Assembly (NCBI RefSeq): GCF_901709675.1
Contig: NC_051089.1
Coordinates: 871,476 to 935,475 of the forward strand
Direction: 5' to 3'
Length of the DNA: 64,000 bases
Source of the DNA: Syngnathus acus
Taxonomy: Eukaryota; Chordata; Actinopteri; Syngnathiformes; Syngnathidae
Shown: positions 26,150 to 36,573 of the stretch, in pieces
Position numbering within the stretch: the stretch's first letter is position 1
Layout: every line of letters begins with the position of its first letter
Notes under the pieces: model-generated
Told to the model about the DNA's origin: nothing
What the model saw: only the letters and a program-made list of their open reading frames with translations
The model's database searches: none
Program-made: the position numbers and the translations under genes

Positions 26150-28766
26150 ATGATTGTGAAGTCGCTTTTATTCCTCGTTTTGTCTGAATTAATACCCGAC
26201 GTGACGCCTGGTGAGTTCAAAGGCGTTATTCCACTGCTTTTGTGTGATGACCCTTGAACGCTACTGATACTAAACATGAATCAAGAGAACAGCCATTTAT
26301 AATGTTAACGCTGATAGAGCGCATCGGAATTGTAGCATTACCGCATACCGTTTTTACCATTTGCAAAGTGAAAGTTAAAAAAAAAAAAAACGTAAACGGC
26401 TTGAGTTTACATACTGCCGTTATGGCCAACCTAATGTAAATAAAGAGCATATTAGGGGCACTAAAAAAGTATAATTCACATAGTGTATTCTAACTTTTCA
26501 CTGGAATGTTAGCATGTATTGGAATCCTTGATGTTACCGTCAACATAGATAGAATAGATCTTTATTGTCATTGTCACACATGTACAACGAAATTTAAAAA
26601 GTGCCAACCGATCAGTGCAAAAAAAGAAATAAAAACTAGAATAAAAAGAAATACAAAATACAAGCTAAAACCCCACACAGAAGAACATACACAAACAATA
26701 TTTTTTTTTTTGCGGCATTTAATGGGACTACCGCTGAAGGGTAAAAACTGTTGGCGAATCTGCTAGTCCTTGATCGAATTGATCTGTAGCGTCTGCCTGA
26801 TGGCAACAGTTCGAAAAGGGAGTGGCCAGGGTGGGGAGTGTCCTTCAGCAAACATTCAATGAATCACAAACGTTTTATTGAATGAATCAAATGTTTAGTA
26901 CAACATCCAACATTTGTCTTCATCTTTCAGCGATTCACACGCTGAAGTATTTCCGAACAGCGTCCACTAACATTGCGAGCTTGCCAGCGTACATTGAGGT
27001 GGGTTACGTGGACGAAGTTGAGTTCATACACTACGACAGCGATGGCAAGAAAGCGGAAGCCAAGCAGGACTGGATGGAGAGAATCATCGTGGATGACCCT
27101 GACTACTGGGAGATGGAAACACAGAGAAATTCCGTCAATGAGCACGTCTTCCGAACCAACATTAAAACTGCTCAAGAACGCTTCAACCAAACTGGAGGTT
27201 TGTTCAACCCGTTCTCTTCAAATATTTGGATCCCCCCAGTAACAAGTCTTGGCTTGGTCAATTTTGGGGGTGCCAAATGTGTTCCTCTCAGGCGTTCACA
27301 TTCTTCAGTGGATGTTTGGCTGCGAGTGGAACGATGAGACGGACGAGACGGAAGGGTGGAACCAGCACAGCTATGACGGAGAAGACTTCATCTCGTTGGA
27401 CACCAAGACCATGACGTATGTCGCGGCAAATGCGCAAGCGTTCATCACCAAACTCAAGTGGGACCGCGACCAGACCCGAAAAGACTACAGGAAGCATTAC
27501 TACACCGACATTTGTCCTGCTTTGTTGAAGAAGCTTGTCAACTACGGTCACAAAGCACTTATGAGAACAGGTGATGATGTAAAGGTTGGCGCCAAAGCAG
27601 TGCTTTTGTCGAAATGAAACTTCAACTCTCTTCAACATGGGTTCTTGACACCAAGATGCCACAAAATGGCACTAGAGTTCCGAAAAAATAACTACCGTAA
27701 TTTTCGGACTATAAGTCGCGGTTTTTTTTCATAGTTTGGGTGGGGGGGGGGGCGACTTATACTCAGGAGCGATTTATATACATATATATGTTTTTTTTTT
27801 TCACTTTTTTGGGCATTTTATGGCTGGTGCGACTTATACTCCGGTGCGACTTATAGTCCGAAAATTACGGTATGTGGGGGTTTCACTGAAGGTCTACATT
27901 GTACCTCATGATGGGTGATAATCTTATCCGCTCTTATGGCATGATGTCACTTCCTGCACAGAGCTACCAAAGGTGTCTCTCCTTCAGAAGACGCCGTCCT
28001 CTCCGGTCGCCTGCCACGCGTCAGGTTTTTACCCCTACACGGCCGACCTTTTCTGGAGGAAAGACGGCGAGCAGCTCCACGAGGACGTGGATTACGGCCA
28101 GACCCTGCCCAACCACGACGGAACCTTCCAGATGACGGTAGACCTGAAGGTGACACCGACGGCCGAGGAGGAGGGCCGGTACGAGTGCGTGTTTGGGCTG
28201 GCTGGTGTCGAGGACGAAATTATCACCAAGCTGGACAGGAGAAACATCTTGAGCAACACACGCAATGAAGGTGAGAACCGGTCAGTTGTTGTCACCTCGT
28301 GCTGGATTTATTTTTCCCCTTTTTTGGCCAAATCTCATTCTGTCCGCCAGAAAGGTCAATTTCCTAATACCGTTTTTCACTTGGTTTTTTTGGGCGAAAA
28401 AGATGATGAAACAAAGAAGAAAATCATCACCGTCGTTTCTTCGTTGGTGGTCGTCGCTCTGGTGGTCCTCCTTGTAGCCATCGTTATCGTCATCGTCCGG
28501 CGTCGTAACGGCAATCGTGGTGAGGGGCACACGTTTTGCATTTTTTGCCCCTTTGTCATTGGTAAACCTGCACATGTTTTTTCCTCTTTCATTTCAGACG
28601 ATTACACTGCAGCTTGTAAGTCCAACATGTTTTTTGTTCAGCTCGGTGGGAAAAAAAAGCAGCGTCTTGACAAGTCTGACTTTGTGCTCCCGCAGCAAAA
28701 GTCAAGTTCTCCAAGAATGCCAATGGCAAATCGAGGAGGACAAATGTACTCACAGAACATGGGTAA
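26150..28766 (+). CDS. MHC class I heavy chain, teleost (U-lineage-like)
   Basis: Cell-surface antigen-presenting heavy chain, pairing with beta2-microglobulin. Exons, all joined in phase 1: leader 26150-26210, alpha1 26931-27197, alpha2 27292-27570, alpha3 27962-28270, transmembrane 28403-28519, tail 28598-28615 and 28696-28766 (stop TAA), about 373 residues. Alpha1 opens HTLKYFRTAS, with PDYWEMETQ and a glycosylation site NQT. Alpha2 has the C101/C164 pair (MFGCEW, TDIC) and ITKLKW. Alpha3 is a C1-set Ig domain (VACHASGFYP, LFWRKDGE, GRYECVFG). A roughly 24-residue hydrophobic helix is followed by RRRNGN. Of the peptide-end anchors, Y7, Y59, R84, F123, T143, K146, W147 and Y159 are present, but 167 and 171 are Leu. 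An alternative 3' end splices at 28762 to 28871 with a stop at 28887-28889. Intron 1 holds a LINE-like fragment and intron 3 a MITE. U lineage is from memory. Confidence 0.93.
26546..26845 (-). mobile_element. LINE-like 3' fragment in MHC class I intron 1
   Basis: The left end reads GATCTTTATTGTCATTGTCA then CACATGTACAACGAAATTT. The right part has CTGATGGCAACAGTTCG and GGGAGTGGCCAGGGTGG. Both blocks are familiar from abundant teleost non-LTR retrotransposon tails. The copy is truncated and non-coding, and the left end is in antisense orientation (AATAAAG on the minus strand). Confidence 0.5.
27693..27872. mobile_element. Foldback DNA element, copy A (180 bp)
   Basis: The ends are perfect inverted repeats of 27 bases, beginning TACCGTAATTTTCGGAC and ending GTCCGAAAATTACGGTA, with TA at both outer edges as in TA-targeting (Tc1/mariner-type) elements. 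The interior repeats GCGACTTATACTC-type words. It lies in the intron between the alpha2 and alpha3 exons of the MHC gene. It appears to be an internally deleted relative of copies B and C. Confidence 0.8.
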
Positions 28767-28902
28767 GACGTTTTTACGAACTCCGCGCACCTTCCAGCGA
28801 CTGGGCCAGAAGACAACGTACCAGTTTTGGATTAGCATTGGGGCACTTTCTTCAAGCCATCACATTTCAGAGATCGAGTGACGCTGTAAAGCATCTTGCT
28901 GC

Positions 28903-29362
28903 TACCGTATTTTCCAGAGTATAAATCACACTTTTTTTTCATCGTTTGGCCGGGAGTGCGACTTGTTCTCAAGAGCGACTTATGTGTGAAATTATTATAA
29001 GAGCCGCATCTTCTACTTCCAGGGTTAGCGAAGTTGTTTATAAGTGACGCAGAGGATGAAGATTTTGTTGGATTTCATGGTTTGGGGTGATGCGGATGGT
29101 TCGATAAACTTATTTATGCTATTGTTATTTGAATAACTCTTAATATATTACCTCAGGCATGTTCTCAGTTCCTTCTTTATGTAACGTTAGCATACCGTAC
29201 CATTCAGCCTGTTGCCTATTCATGTCTGTTCTTGGTGTTGGATTTTGTCAAATAAATTTCCCCCAAAAATGCGACTTATACTGCATTGTGACTTCTTATG
29301 TCTTTTTCTTCTTTATTATGCATTTTATGGCCAGTGCGACTTGTACTCCGGAAAATTCGGTA
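28903..29362. mobile_element. Foldback DNA element, copy B (460 bp), 3' flank of MHC class I
   Basis: It starts TACCGTATTTTCCAGAG and ends CTCCGGAAAATTCGGTA. It shares most of its interior with copy C, including TTCTCAGTTCCT, CATTCAGCCTGTTG and GTTCTTGGTGTTGGATTTTG. AATAAA at 29251-29256 is the first such hexamer after the MHC stop; another (29383-29388) lies just beyond the element. No transposase. Confidence 0.8.
29251..29256 (+). terminator. Candidate poly(A) signal of MHC class I, inside a transposon
   Basis: AATAAA within foldback copy B, about 485 bases after the stop at 28766. I see no AATAAA between the stop and this point. The next one is at 29383-29388, in unique sequence. Use of either is inferred. 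Confidence 0.35.
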
Positions 29363-29994
29363 CGTGACTCTAAATGTCACCAAATAAAATAACGAGGCTC
29401 TATTTTTTTGTTGCATATTGCAAACTATATTTTGCCAACATGTAGACTTTGAGGGGTGGGGCAGAACAAGAAGTTAGTTTTAGCTTTAGGAGTTTGTGAC
29501 AGTTGCTGAATTTTTGATAGGTTTATTTGTAGATTGTCACGCTATTGTTTTGTCGGGGCAGATGCCGTGGGAGGTTTTCACGCCGCCGGAGCTCATTTAA
29601 ATTACAGAAGAAGACGAAGAGGTGAGCCAACATCTGCACGCCTCTTTCTAGATAAACACAGATCAGCCAGATAGAACAAATGTGAAAAAGATTCATGCGC
29701 CGCCTTTGTTTGTGCGTGCGGCGCTGACTTTCCATTTTCATCTCATCTCCGCTAGCACTTGATGCTGAGAGGAAACACAATGCACATCTCACACGCACAC
29801 ACACGGATCAAAGATAAGATTAATGATAGCAAAGAGTTATAAATATGGAGATGATGTTGCAACGCCTACAAACATGCTTTGAAGTCTCAAGCAAACATTT
29901 TCTGACAGCAGCACAAACTTTTCATTTGCGCCTCCTCCTTTGAGCTCTGCGTGACCAAATTCCGTAATGATGCCAAATAAAAATGTGGAGTCAC

Positions 29995-30480
29995 GGAATT
30001 TGAAAGCCTAATCCTGGCCTGGACGCTATGCTAAAATCACTAAGCTGAAACGCTAAATATTTCTTGAGAAAAAATCCAAACAATCTGTCTTGAAACCTTA
30101 CTTTGGAATTCTAAGCCTGACTTTCAAGCCCCAATTGGAAACGCTCGCTAACTCACGATTGACACCCTCATTTTCTAAACCCAATCCCTATTAGCAACAA
30201 AAGTTCTGACTTGAAATTTAACTCATTCACTGCCAGCACAAAATGGATATTTGACGTCAATATCCGTCAATGGCAGCGAATGAGTTCAAGTGCAAATCAT
30301 AACCCACAAGTCCAATTTTTAAGGCCGGCCGGCCGGCCGTTGAAGCCTTGATCCCATTTTAGAACTCTCGCTCCAACTTGAACCCGTCTGTCACCCTGGC
30401 CTAAAATGCTAATTTGAAAGCATAATCCTGGAATTTACACATCCCAATCCTGTCTTGAATCCTTCATTTGGGTTATCAGA
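29995..30480. repeat. Decayed minisatellite downstream of the coiled-coil gene
   Basis: Words such as TTGAAAGC, CTAATCCTGG, CCTGACTTTCAAGCC, GTCTTGAAACC and CCCAATCC recur irregularly. A short foldback (30220-30286) and a GGCC run (30326-30340) are embedded. The same style of repeat returns at 31420-31565, on the other side of the gene. Confidence 0.45.
30220..30286. mobile_element. Short foldback MITE remnant
   Basis: AACTCATTCACTGCCA at the left is matched by TGGCAGCGAATGAGTT at the right with one mismatch, around a core with GACGTCAATATCCGTCAATG. This inverted pair is familiar from short teleost MITEs. It is only 67 bp here. Confidence 0.55.
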
Positions 30481-30520
30481 CAGACTGCGGCCGGCGTTCC
30501 ATTGGTAGTTTTTAGTCATG

Positions 30521-31266
30521 TCAAACAAAGGGAGGCGAGCCACAGTCCAGGTCCAGGGGGGTCTGCAAGTATGACGGAAAGCTACCGTCGGGCATGGGGT
30601 ACTGAGGATGGGAATGGCGCAGGAAGCAGAAGGGCGGCGCCACCGCCGCAAAGTGGCAGTCGTACAGTAAGCGTTGAGGCGGATCCAAGTCGAGCCAGTC
30701 GGCGTCGCGCCCGCGGCTCCCCACCAGAAGGACATTTTGCGTCTCCAGTTTGGCGATGCGCTGGTCCCGTTGCACGATTCCGGCCGCCATGTCCTTCTGC
30801 ATGGTGAGCATCTGCACCTCCAGGTCGGCCACTGTGGCGTTCATGGTGCGCTTGGCGTCCTCCAGCTGGCTGCTGAACGCAGTCATGGAGTCCTGCACGC
30901 CCCGCAGCGTCCTCTGAAAGCAGGCCCAGCTCTCTTTATCCAAGGATTCTTTCTCGGCGGAGGACCGGGACGCCGGCTGCGGTCCCGGGGCGTCCCCCGA
31001 GACGACCTGCAATCTCTGCCGGTCCTCCATCAGCAGAGGATTGTTGTTGTCCTGCATCTGAACGGCGGCGCTAAAATTCTTGGAGTTGTCATGTGGCTGG
31101 GGAAAAAAAAGGCCAAAAGGCTTGATTGGATAGTTTGCACTTTGGATAGCGCATGGACATACTCATCAGCACCATCAGGACAGTGTGAATGCACCTTTTT
31201 GGATCGCTCCGCTCTCTTCTTTTTTGCGTTGACCAGGAATTTGATGAGGTTGCCCACAACGTTCAT
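30521..31266 (-). CDS. Unrecognised coiled-coil protein, two coding exons
   Basis: I do not recognise this family. Exon 1 (31195-31266) starts ATG in MNVVGNLIKFLVNAKKKR and ends AAAAAG|GTGCAT. Exon 2 (30521-31096) follows a good acceptor (TTTTTTTTCCCCAG) in phase 0 and ends at TGA 30521-30523, giving about 215 residues. The N-terminus is a short hydrophobic-then-basic stretch. Residues about 75-140 are predicted helical with heptad-like spacing (FQRTLRGVQDSMTAFSSQL, LEVQMLTMQKDMAAGI, RIAKLETQNVLL). The C-terminal 60 are Pro-rich and aromatic. An in-frame ATG further upstream (31339-31341) would add 25 residues. No signal peptide is seen. Minus-strand AATAAA at 29522-29527 is a possible poly(A) site. 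It is supported by splice consistency and composition only. Confidence 0.65.
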
Positions 31267-31419
31267 GATTTGGCGGGAAAGGCGCTGGTGGGAAGCCGCT
31301 GTCTTTGCGTCACCGCCTTGACACGGAAGGCGTGACCTCACAGAGGCATCAAGGCGTGATGTCGCGGGGATGGAGGGGGCGTGGCCTCAGGGGATCATCG
31401 GCAGACTGGGAATGGGTCA

Positions 31420-31565
31420 CTTGTTTTGAAAGCTGCTTCAAACTTCAACCCCAATGGTGACTTGAAAGCCAAATCATAATTGAATGCAACTTCAGAAGCC
31501 AAAGCCAGACCTGAAAATCTTCAAACCCGGACATGAAATCAGCTGACTTTGAATCCCTGACAACC
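31420..31565. repeat. Decayed minisatellite upstream of the coiled-coil gene
   Basis: Words such as GACTTGAAAGCCAAATC, CAGAAGCCAAAGCCAGACC, CTTCAAACC and CTGACTTTGAATCC recur. The word content resembles 29995-30480. Confidence 0.4.
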
Positions 31566-33102
31566 ACATTTGACCTACCGCCTTTTTGACTATTTATTTA
31601 TTTTTTTCTCAGTGGCTCCAAGTTTCTCGCGGCATTTCCAAGCGTCGTCTCGAGCCTCTCGGCCCGTGTTTGAATAATAGAAAAGGCGTCTATATTTGAG
31701 AGCGTTCTCGCTTGGCCAACAGAACTGAAAAGATTCCAGACGTTAGACGACGGCGCCGAGGGGGCCCGAGAACAAGCATGAGGAGGGGGCTCGGCCCACT
31801 TTACACTCGCCGTAACCTCCTTGGATGCCGCTCGCCAGATGTCGCCTTCGCTTGGCTCACTTTGCGCACCACTCGCAACCCGCTGCTTTCATTTTCGAAA
31901 CAAGAAGCCAAAACAAAGCAAACACAAGCACCCCCAACGGAAGGAGGCCACAATCGAGCTTATGCGCTCCCTCCCGCTTATCCAATAACCCAATTCTTAG
32001 GCTTGTTGTCGTTTGAGCAGACTTTTTGGGTTAAATGTGTGAGCCAACTCAACCTAAATCTTTGCTCAGCCAATCACTTGTATTTTGTAAACACCAATGA
32101 CGACCGGCTGGACTGATAAGAAGGGCCTGTCCCAATATTTCTATTTTCTGCTGCTCTTCCTTGAAGGTCGCGTGGAAATCAAGGCACTTTATTGACTTTT
32201 TGCAGCTTGCCGATGCTGATGCGGACGCTCTCCTCGGACACGATTGACTTATCGGCAACCTGCCCGATATGCTGCTAAATATGAGCGGCGAGTTACGATG
32301 AAATATTGCCAAAGGCTGAACATTTCACATGGGCTGAAGCGCTCCACCGAGAGGAGGGAGGGAGGGAGGGAGGGGTCGTCGGCATGGTGAGCGCCTCCGC
32401 GCAGCATTCTGAAATATTAATTACATACACCAATGCACACACAGCTGTCCGGTCACAGACACACTTGATGGAAACAACCATTACTGAATGGTCATGTCAA
32501 CGTGTCTATCTTGTCCCCTTTCAAAAAAGAAAGAAATGCGGGAAATAAACGAGTGGCATTTTTCGGTGGCACTCCGAAATGTTCTTTTCCTTTCCGCCAG
32601 TGCCCCTGTCAAACTTTGGATCACATGACGTCAACTGAGGGCCGTCGTTTTTCCACATTCATAATTTAAAAAGCAGCGCATTTACAAGTGGAAGAAGATT
32701 CTTTTCTTTTGATGCCAATTTGTCGTTGGACTGACGCCCAGCGTCCGACCGACCGATCATTTATGCGTGACCAACATTTCTTGTGCCTTTTCTAAAATAT
32801 ACATTTGATGAATTATTGACTTCAATCTGTGTCAGTACGTGTGCGACAACTCTCACATTGAATTTTCCACGCACATCTCACAAATGTTCAATATGGTTGA
32901 AGCGCCAATGCAAGTACATCTTAAAGTTGACTTTTCAGAATTGCTCGTAAATGAATTTTATAAACTATTCCGTGACTTTTAATCTTCACACGGGGAGCTT
33001 TACAACAAACACAGCTGTGCTTACCTGCCGCCCGCGTCCTGCAGAATCAATCTGCGCTTTCCATTGCGCAATTCTTCTTCGTCCTCTTAATCCACACAGC
33101 CT

Positions 33103-33162
<60 letters not shown>

Positions 33163-33582
33163 AATTAATTTGCCTTCCATCCAAACATTTTGATCACGTG
33201 TCTTCCTTTATTGTCCGTTGATTTCTTCCACATTGGTATGATATCCAAGTCAATTAACCAAAGCACTCCAGGTGTGTAACGTGTATGCTCAGACACGCAC
33301 GCACACGCACGCACGCACACACTCTTGAGATGCAATTGACATGTAAAGATCTCGGGTGCCCCCTGCCGGTGCAAATTTGTAATACGACTACCACAGTACA
33401 ATTGAACGATCATCTGTAATATTTATGGGGAAGAAAGCAGACACTACAAATGAAATATATTTGGATCTTTTTGGTATTTTGGACGTGATTTTCTGCAAAT
33501 AAATGCTCTAAATGCCATTGGTTATTCTATGTATATGGAATATGAAATCCACGGGACGAAGGCACACAGTTGAAGTACAACC
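31566..33582. other. Intergenic region, coiled-coil gene to mtss2 3' end
   Basis: No gene is supported. It contains a GGGA run near 32355, a 61-bp (TTTC)n run at about 33101-33161, CA/CG-rich repeats near 33295-33320 and a CTCF-like word at 33354-33372. Confidence 0.45.
33101..33161. repeat. (TTTC)n microsatellite
   Basis: About fifteen near-perfect tetranucleotide units. Confidence 0.95.
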
Positions 33583-35079
33583 TTTATTAATAGTGGAATC
33601 ATCACAGTGCGTTTTTGTTACATCAGCGAGTGACTAAAGTTAACCCAAAGACAACAAACAAAACAAGGAAACAAAAAGGTCGCTTTTAGGGAAAAAAAAG
33701 GAAGACGTTAAATTATAAGTACGAGCAGAGGCGACTGAACCTTTCCAAAGACAAAGAAGAAAAAAAGGATGACAACATTGTTTTTAAACTGCGCATTTGA
33801 GTGGTTTCTACCTTTTTTTTTTTTTTGCTGTTGTTGCGTCTTATTGTGCTTGTGCGTGTTCTGTTGTATTTTGTAAATAAGATTTTTTTTTCCAAATTCT
33901 ATTAATACTGCTCAAAAGTGGGAAACCGCCTGTGATATTGTCGTCATGAGGGAGGAAAAAAAGGACCAGGAAATAAGAAAAGCCAAGAAATAATAATCAT
34001 GAGTCTTTTTTTACAGTGTTTTGATTTTTTTCTAACTTCCTTTACAACGTTTTAAACACGTGTGCCCGCACACGCGTTGCATGTATATTGTTACTGCTTG
34101 AATAAGAAGAATATTAATGATCATCTTTTTGTTTCTGCTCCGACACACTGCAGTTCAACGAACGTTCGTATCGGAACGTCCGTTGACATGAGTTAAAACA
34201 CAGTCAGCATGTTTGCAAATATATTATTCATATTTCCAAATATATTATTCATATAGGGCCGAGAGGATCTTCGGCAACACAAAAATTGCATTTTTTCTCT
34301 TCTTGTTCGGCCATGAAAGACCAGTTATGCGATTTTAGGGGAATTATAAGGGGGGCCTGCAACTTTTGTGGGGGTTCATAGTATTTATTCATGGTTGTCT
34401 GAATTGAATTGGTGCATATTGTTCTTGACGTAGGGTCACCATGGCAACGTGGGCAGTTTGTCGCAGAAGTGCTTCCCAAAAACAGAAAATCTCCTCGACC
34501 AACAAACACAAATTGGAGAATTCAAAGACTTTCCTCTCTTTCAATTAAATCAGACACGTGTTAAATCAATAAATAAACTAAAAACGCGACGTTTACTCGC
34601 TTCCGATCCCGCACATTCTATATTATATTACACACACAGCTCTTTTTTTTCCCCCTTGACATGAAAAACACAAATGTAAGGCTGAAAGAAGAAAAAGAGC
34701 GCACACTCGTCTCGCCTCTTTCGCTCTGCGGCGGCCATCTTGTGCCCCCCCGCCATTTTCTATTACCATCTCGCCTTCATCATGCCCCCAACACTTAATT
34801 GCGTCCTGAGCAGTATTTTCTGTTGCATTATGCCGACAAATGCGTCTTTCCAAAAGTTACATTCGCTTTCCATCACAGGTGAACAAATGCTCATTTAAAT
34901 GCTTGTTTGTTCCTCGTTACGAGCTGACGTCGGTAAATGTGCTTTTTTTTTTCTGATCAAAGTACACAACGTGAATTGGCATAAAAATGAACTGAAAAAA
35001 ACCCAAACCCAACAAAACAAAACATCTTGCTAGCAGAGGATGTTTTCTTCAATCTAATAAAAACGGATTTTACAAAAAT

Positions 35080-35470
35080 CTTACCTTGCCCAATTTTTGA
35101 GGACTTAACGGTAGTCGTTGCAATTTTGGAGGGATTTGTGGTAGCCTTGATTCAACTCGTGCAACTTTTGAGGAATTGTGGGATTTTTTTCCCTTGCTTA
35201 TTATTTATAAAGCACATTTCAAGGTAACCCGATGTTCCTCACATGATTTGTAATTATATATATATATATAACTGAGTAATTTGTGATTTTCTTATAGGAT
35301 TTTTCAGGGATTTTATTTGAATCAGTGACAATTGTGAGGACTTTATGGTAGTACGTATGTGCATATTTAAAGGAATTTACAGGAGTCTGACTTGTGCAAG
35401 CTTAACTTTTGAGCAACTTCTGATGTATTTCCAGACTTATCTGAACCTGTGCACTATTTTTGTTGATGTT
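35080..35470. repeat. Decayed minisatellite, unit roughly 50-60 bp
   Basis: Words such as TTTTTGAGGACTTAACGGTAG, GCAATTTTGGAGGGATTTG, GCAACTTTTGAGGAATT, CAATTGTGAGGACTTTATGG and TGAGCAACTTCTGATG recur at drifting intervals. An (AT)n run near 35255-35270 interrupts it. Confidence 0.4.
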
Positions 35471-36382
35471 TTTAACAACCAATTGAACGCAACTTCAAGA
35501 TGACCTCGATAACCCCCGGTGGAGGTTTTTCCATCTCCACTCCACTTTACTCATCATCCTCGTCACTTCCTTTCTCTTCTTTTTCATTGAAGACATTTGT
35601 TGATTCCCGACACACACACACACACACGCGCGCACGCACGCACGCCGCTGGCTCACCGCCGTACTTTCCCCACGACCTTTCCCACCGAGCAAGAAAATAA
35701 AACACACTTATTGCTGCGTTTTCGGACTCTTCCCTCTGGTTCTAGAAAATATAAATGTTTATGTGTATTTATATATTATATATTTCTATATATATATTTA
35801 TATATGAGTATCTGTAACGACCGCTGGCTCTCCACCACTTGCCCTGTCGAGGCGGCGCACAAGAACGACGTCACGATTGAAACAAGAAAGAAATAACACG
35901 AGTCACGCGAGAGAAGACGCTTCATTGGCTCGCCGGCCGTCCTGCAGTGGCGCGCGCACGCACACACACACACACATAGAAAGAAAGAGCGGTGTGGGCG
36001 GCACCAGCACAGCTCAATGCCAACAAGCAGACCGACCCACAGAAGGGCGGCTGGCGCCGTTAGCTCCCCGCGCTGGTAGCCGAGATTCAATCACGTGACC
36101 CCCACGCTCGGACCGTCATCGCTCATTTTCGGTTCTGCCGACATGGAAAGCCATTTGAGCATTTATTACACACAAGTAGTTGACATCCATGTGCTACTTG
36201 TACTACTCGGTAAGCACGGCATGTTAACTAGTATACTATCATGTACTAGTAGTTGTCCCTACTCGTACTGTATGCTAAAGTCATCCTAAGAGCAAAATAC
36301 TACATGGGTGCTTATCGAGAGTATAAAATAAATGCTGAAACAGATTTCCATGAGTATCCTGAAGAGAAAACATGCGTCCTAC

Positions 36383-36383
36383 G

Positions 36384-36427
<44 letters not shown>
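36383..36427. repeat. (CA)n microsatellite
   Basis: A perfect CA run of about 22 units just beyond the mtss2 stop codon. Other dinucleotide runs lie at about 39489-39514, 44030-44050, 46732-46758, 48837-48869 and 51513-51536. Confidence 0.95.
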
Positions 36428-36429
<2 letters not shown>

Positions 36430-36573
36430 TTACGGCGCTAACGTGTTTACATTTGATCGCGTCAGCTCTACCGGTATCTTTTTCCGTTTGCGTATGTTTT
36501 CATTCGTCTTGTTTTACGTATATGATGAGATTTTCCCTACTGGTCGAACAGGAGCCTCCGCCATGCCGATCGA

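Larger units (their letters stand above)
33583..36573 (-). other. mtss2: Possible mtss2 3' UTR
   Basis: The mtss2 stop is at 36574-36576 and the minus strand has AATAAA at 33583-33588. No other gene lies between, and mammalian MTSS2 mRNAs have long 3' UTRs, so a 3' UTR of up to 3 kb is plausible. The stretch also holds a decayed minisatellite (35080-35470), AT-rich tracts near 35255 and 35760-35815, CA/CG repeats near 35610-35645 and 35950-35980, and a long (CA)n at 36383-36427. The real end could be nearer the stop. Confidence 0.35.
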
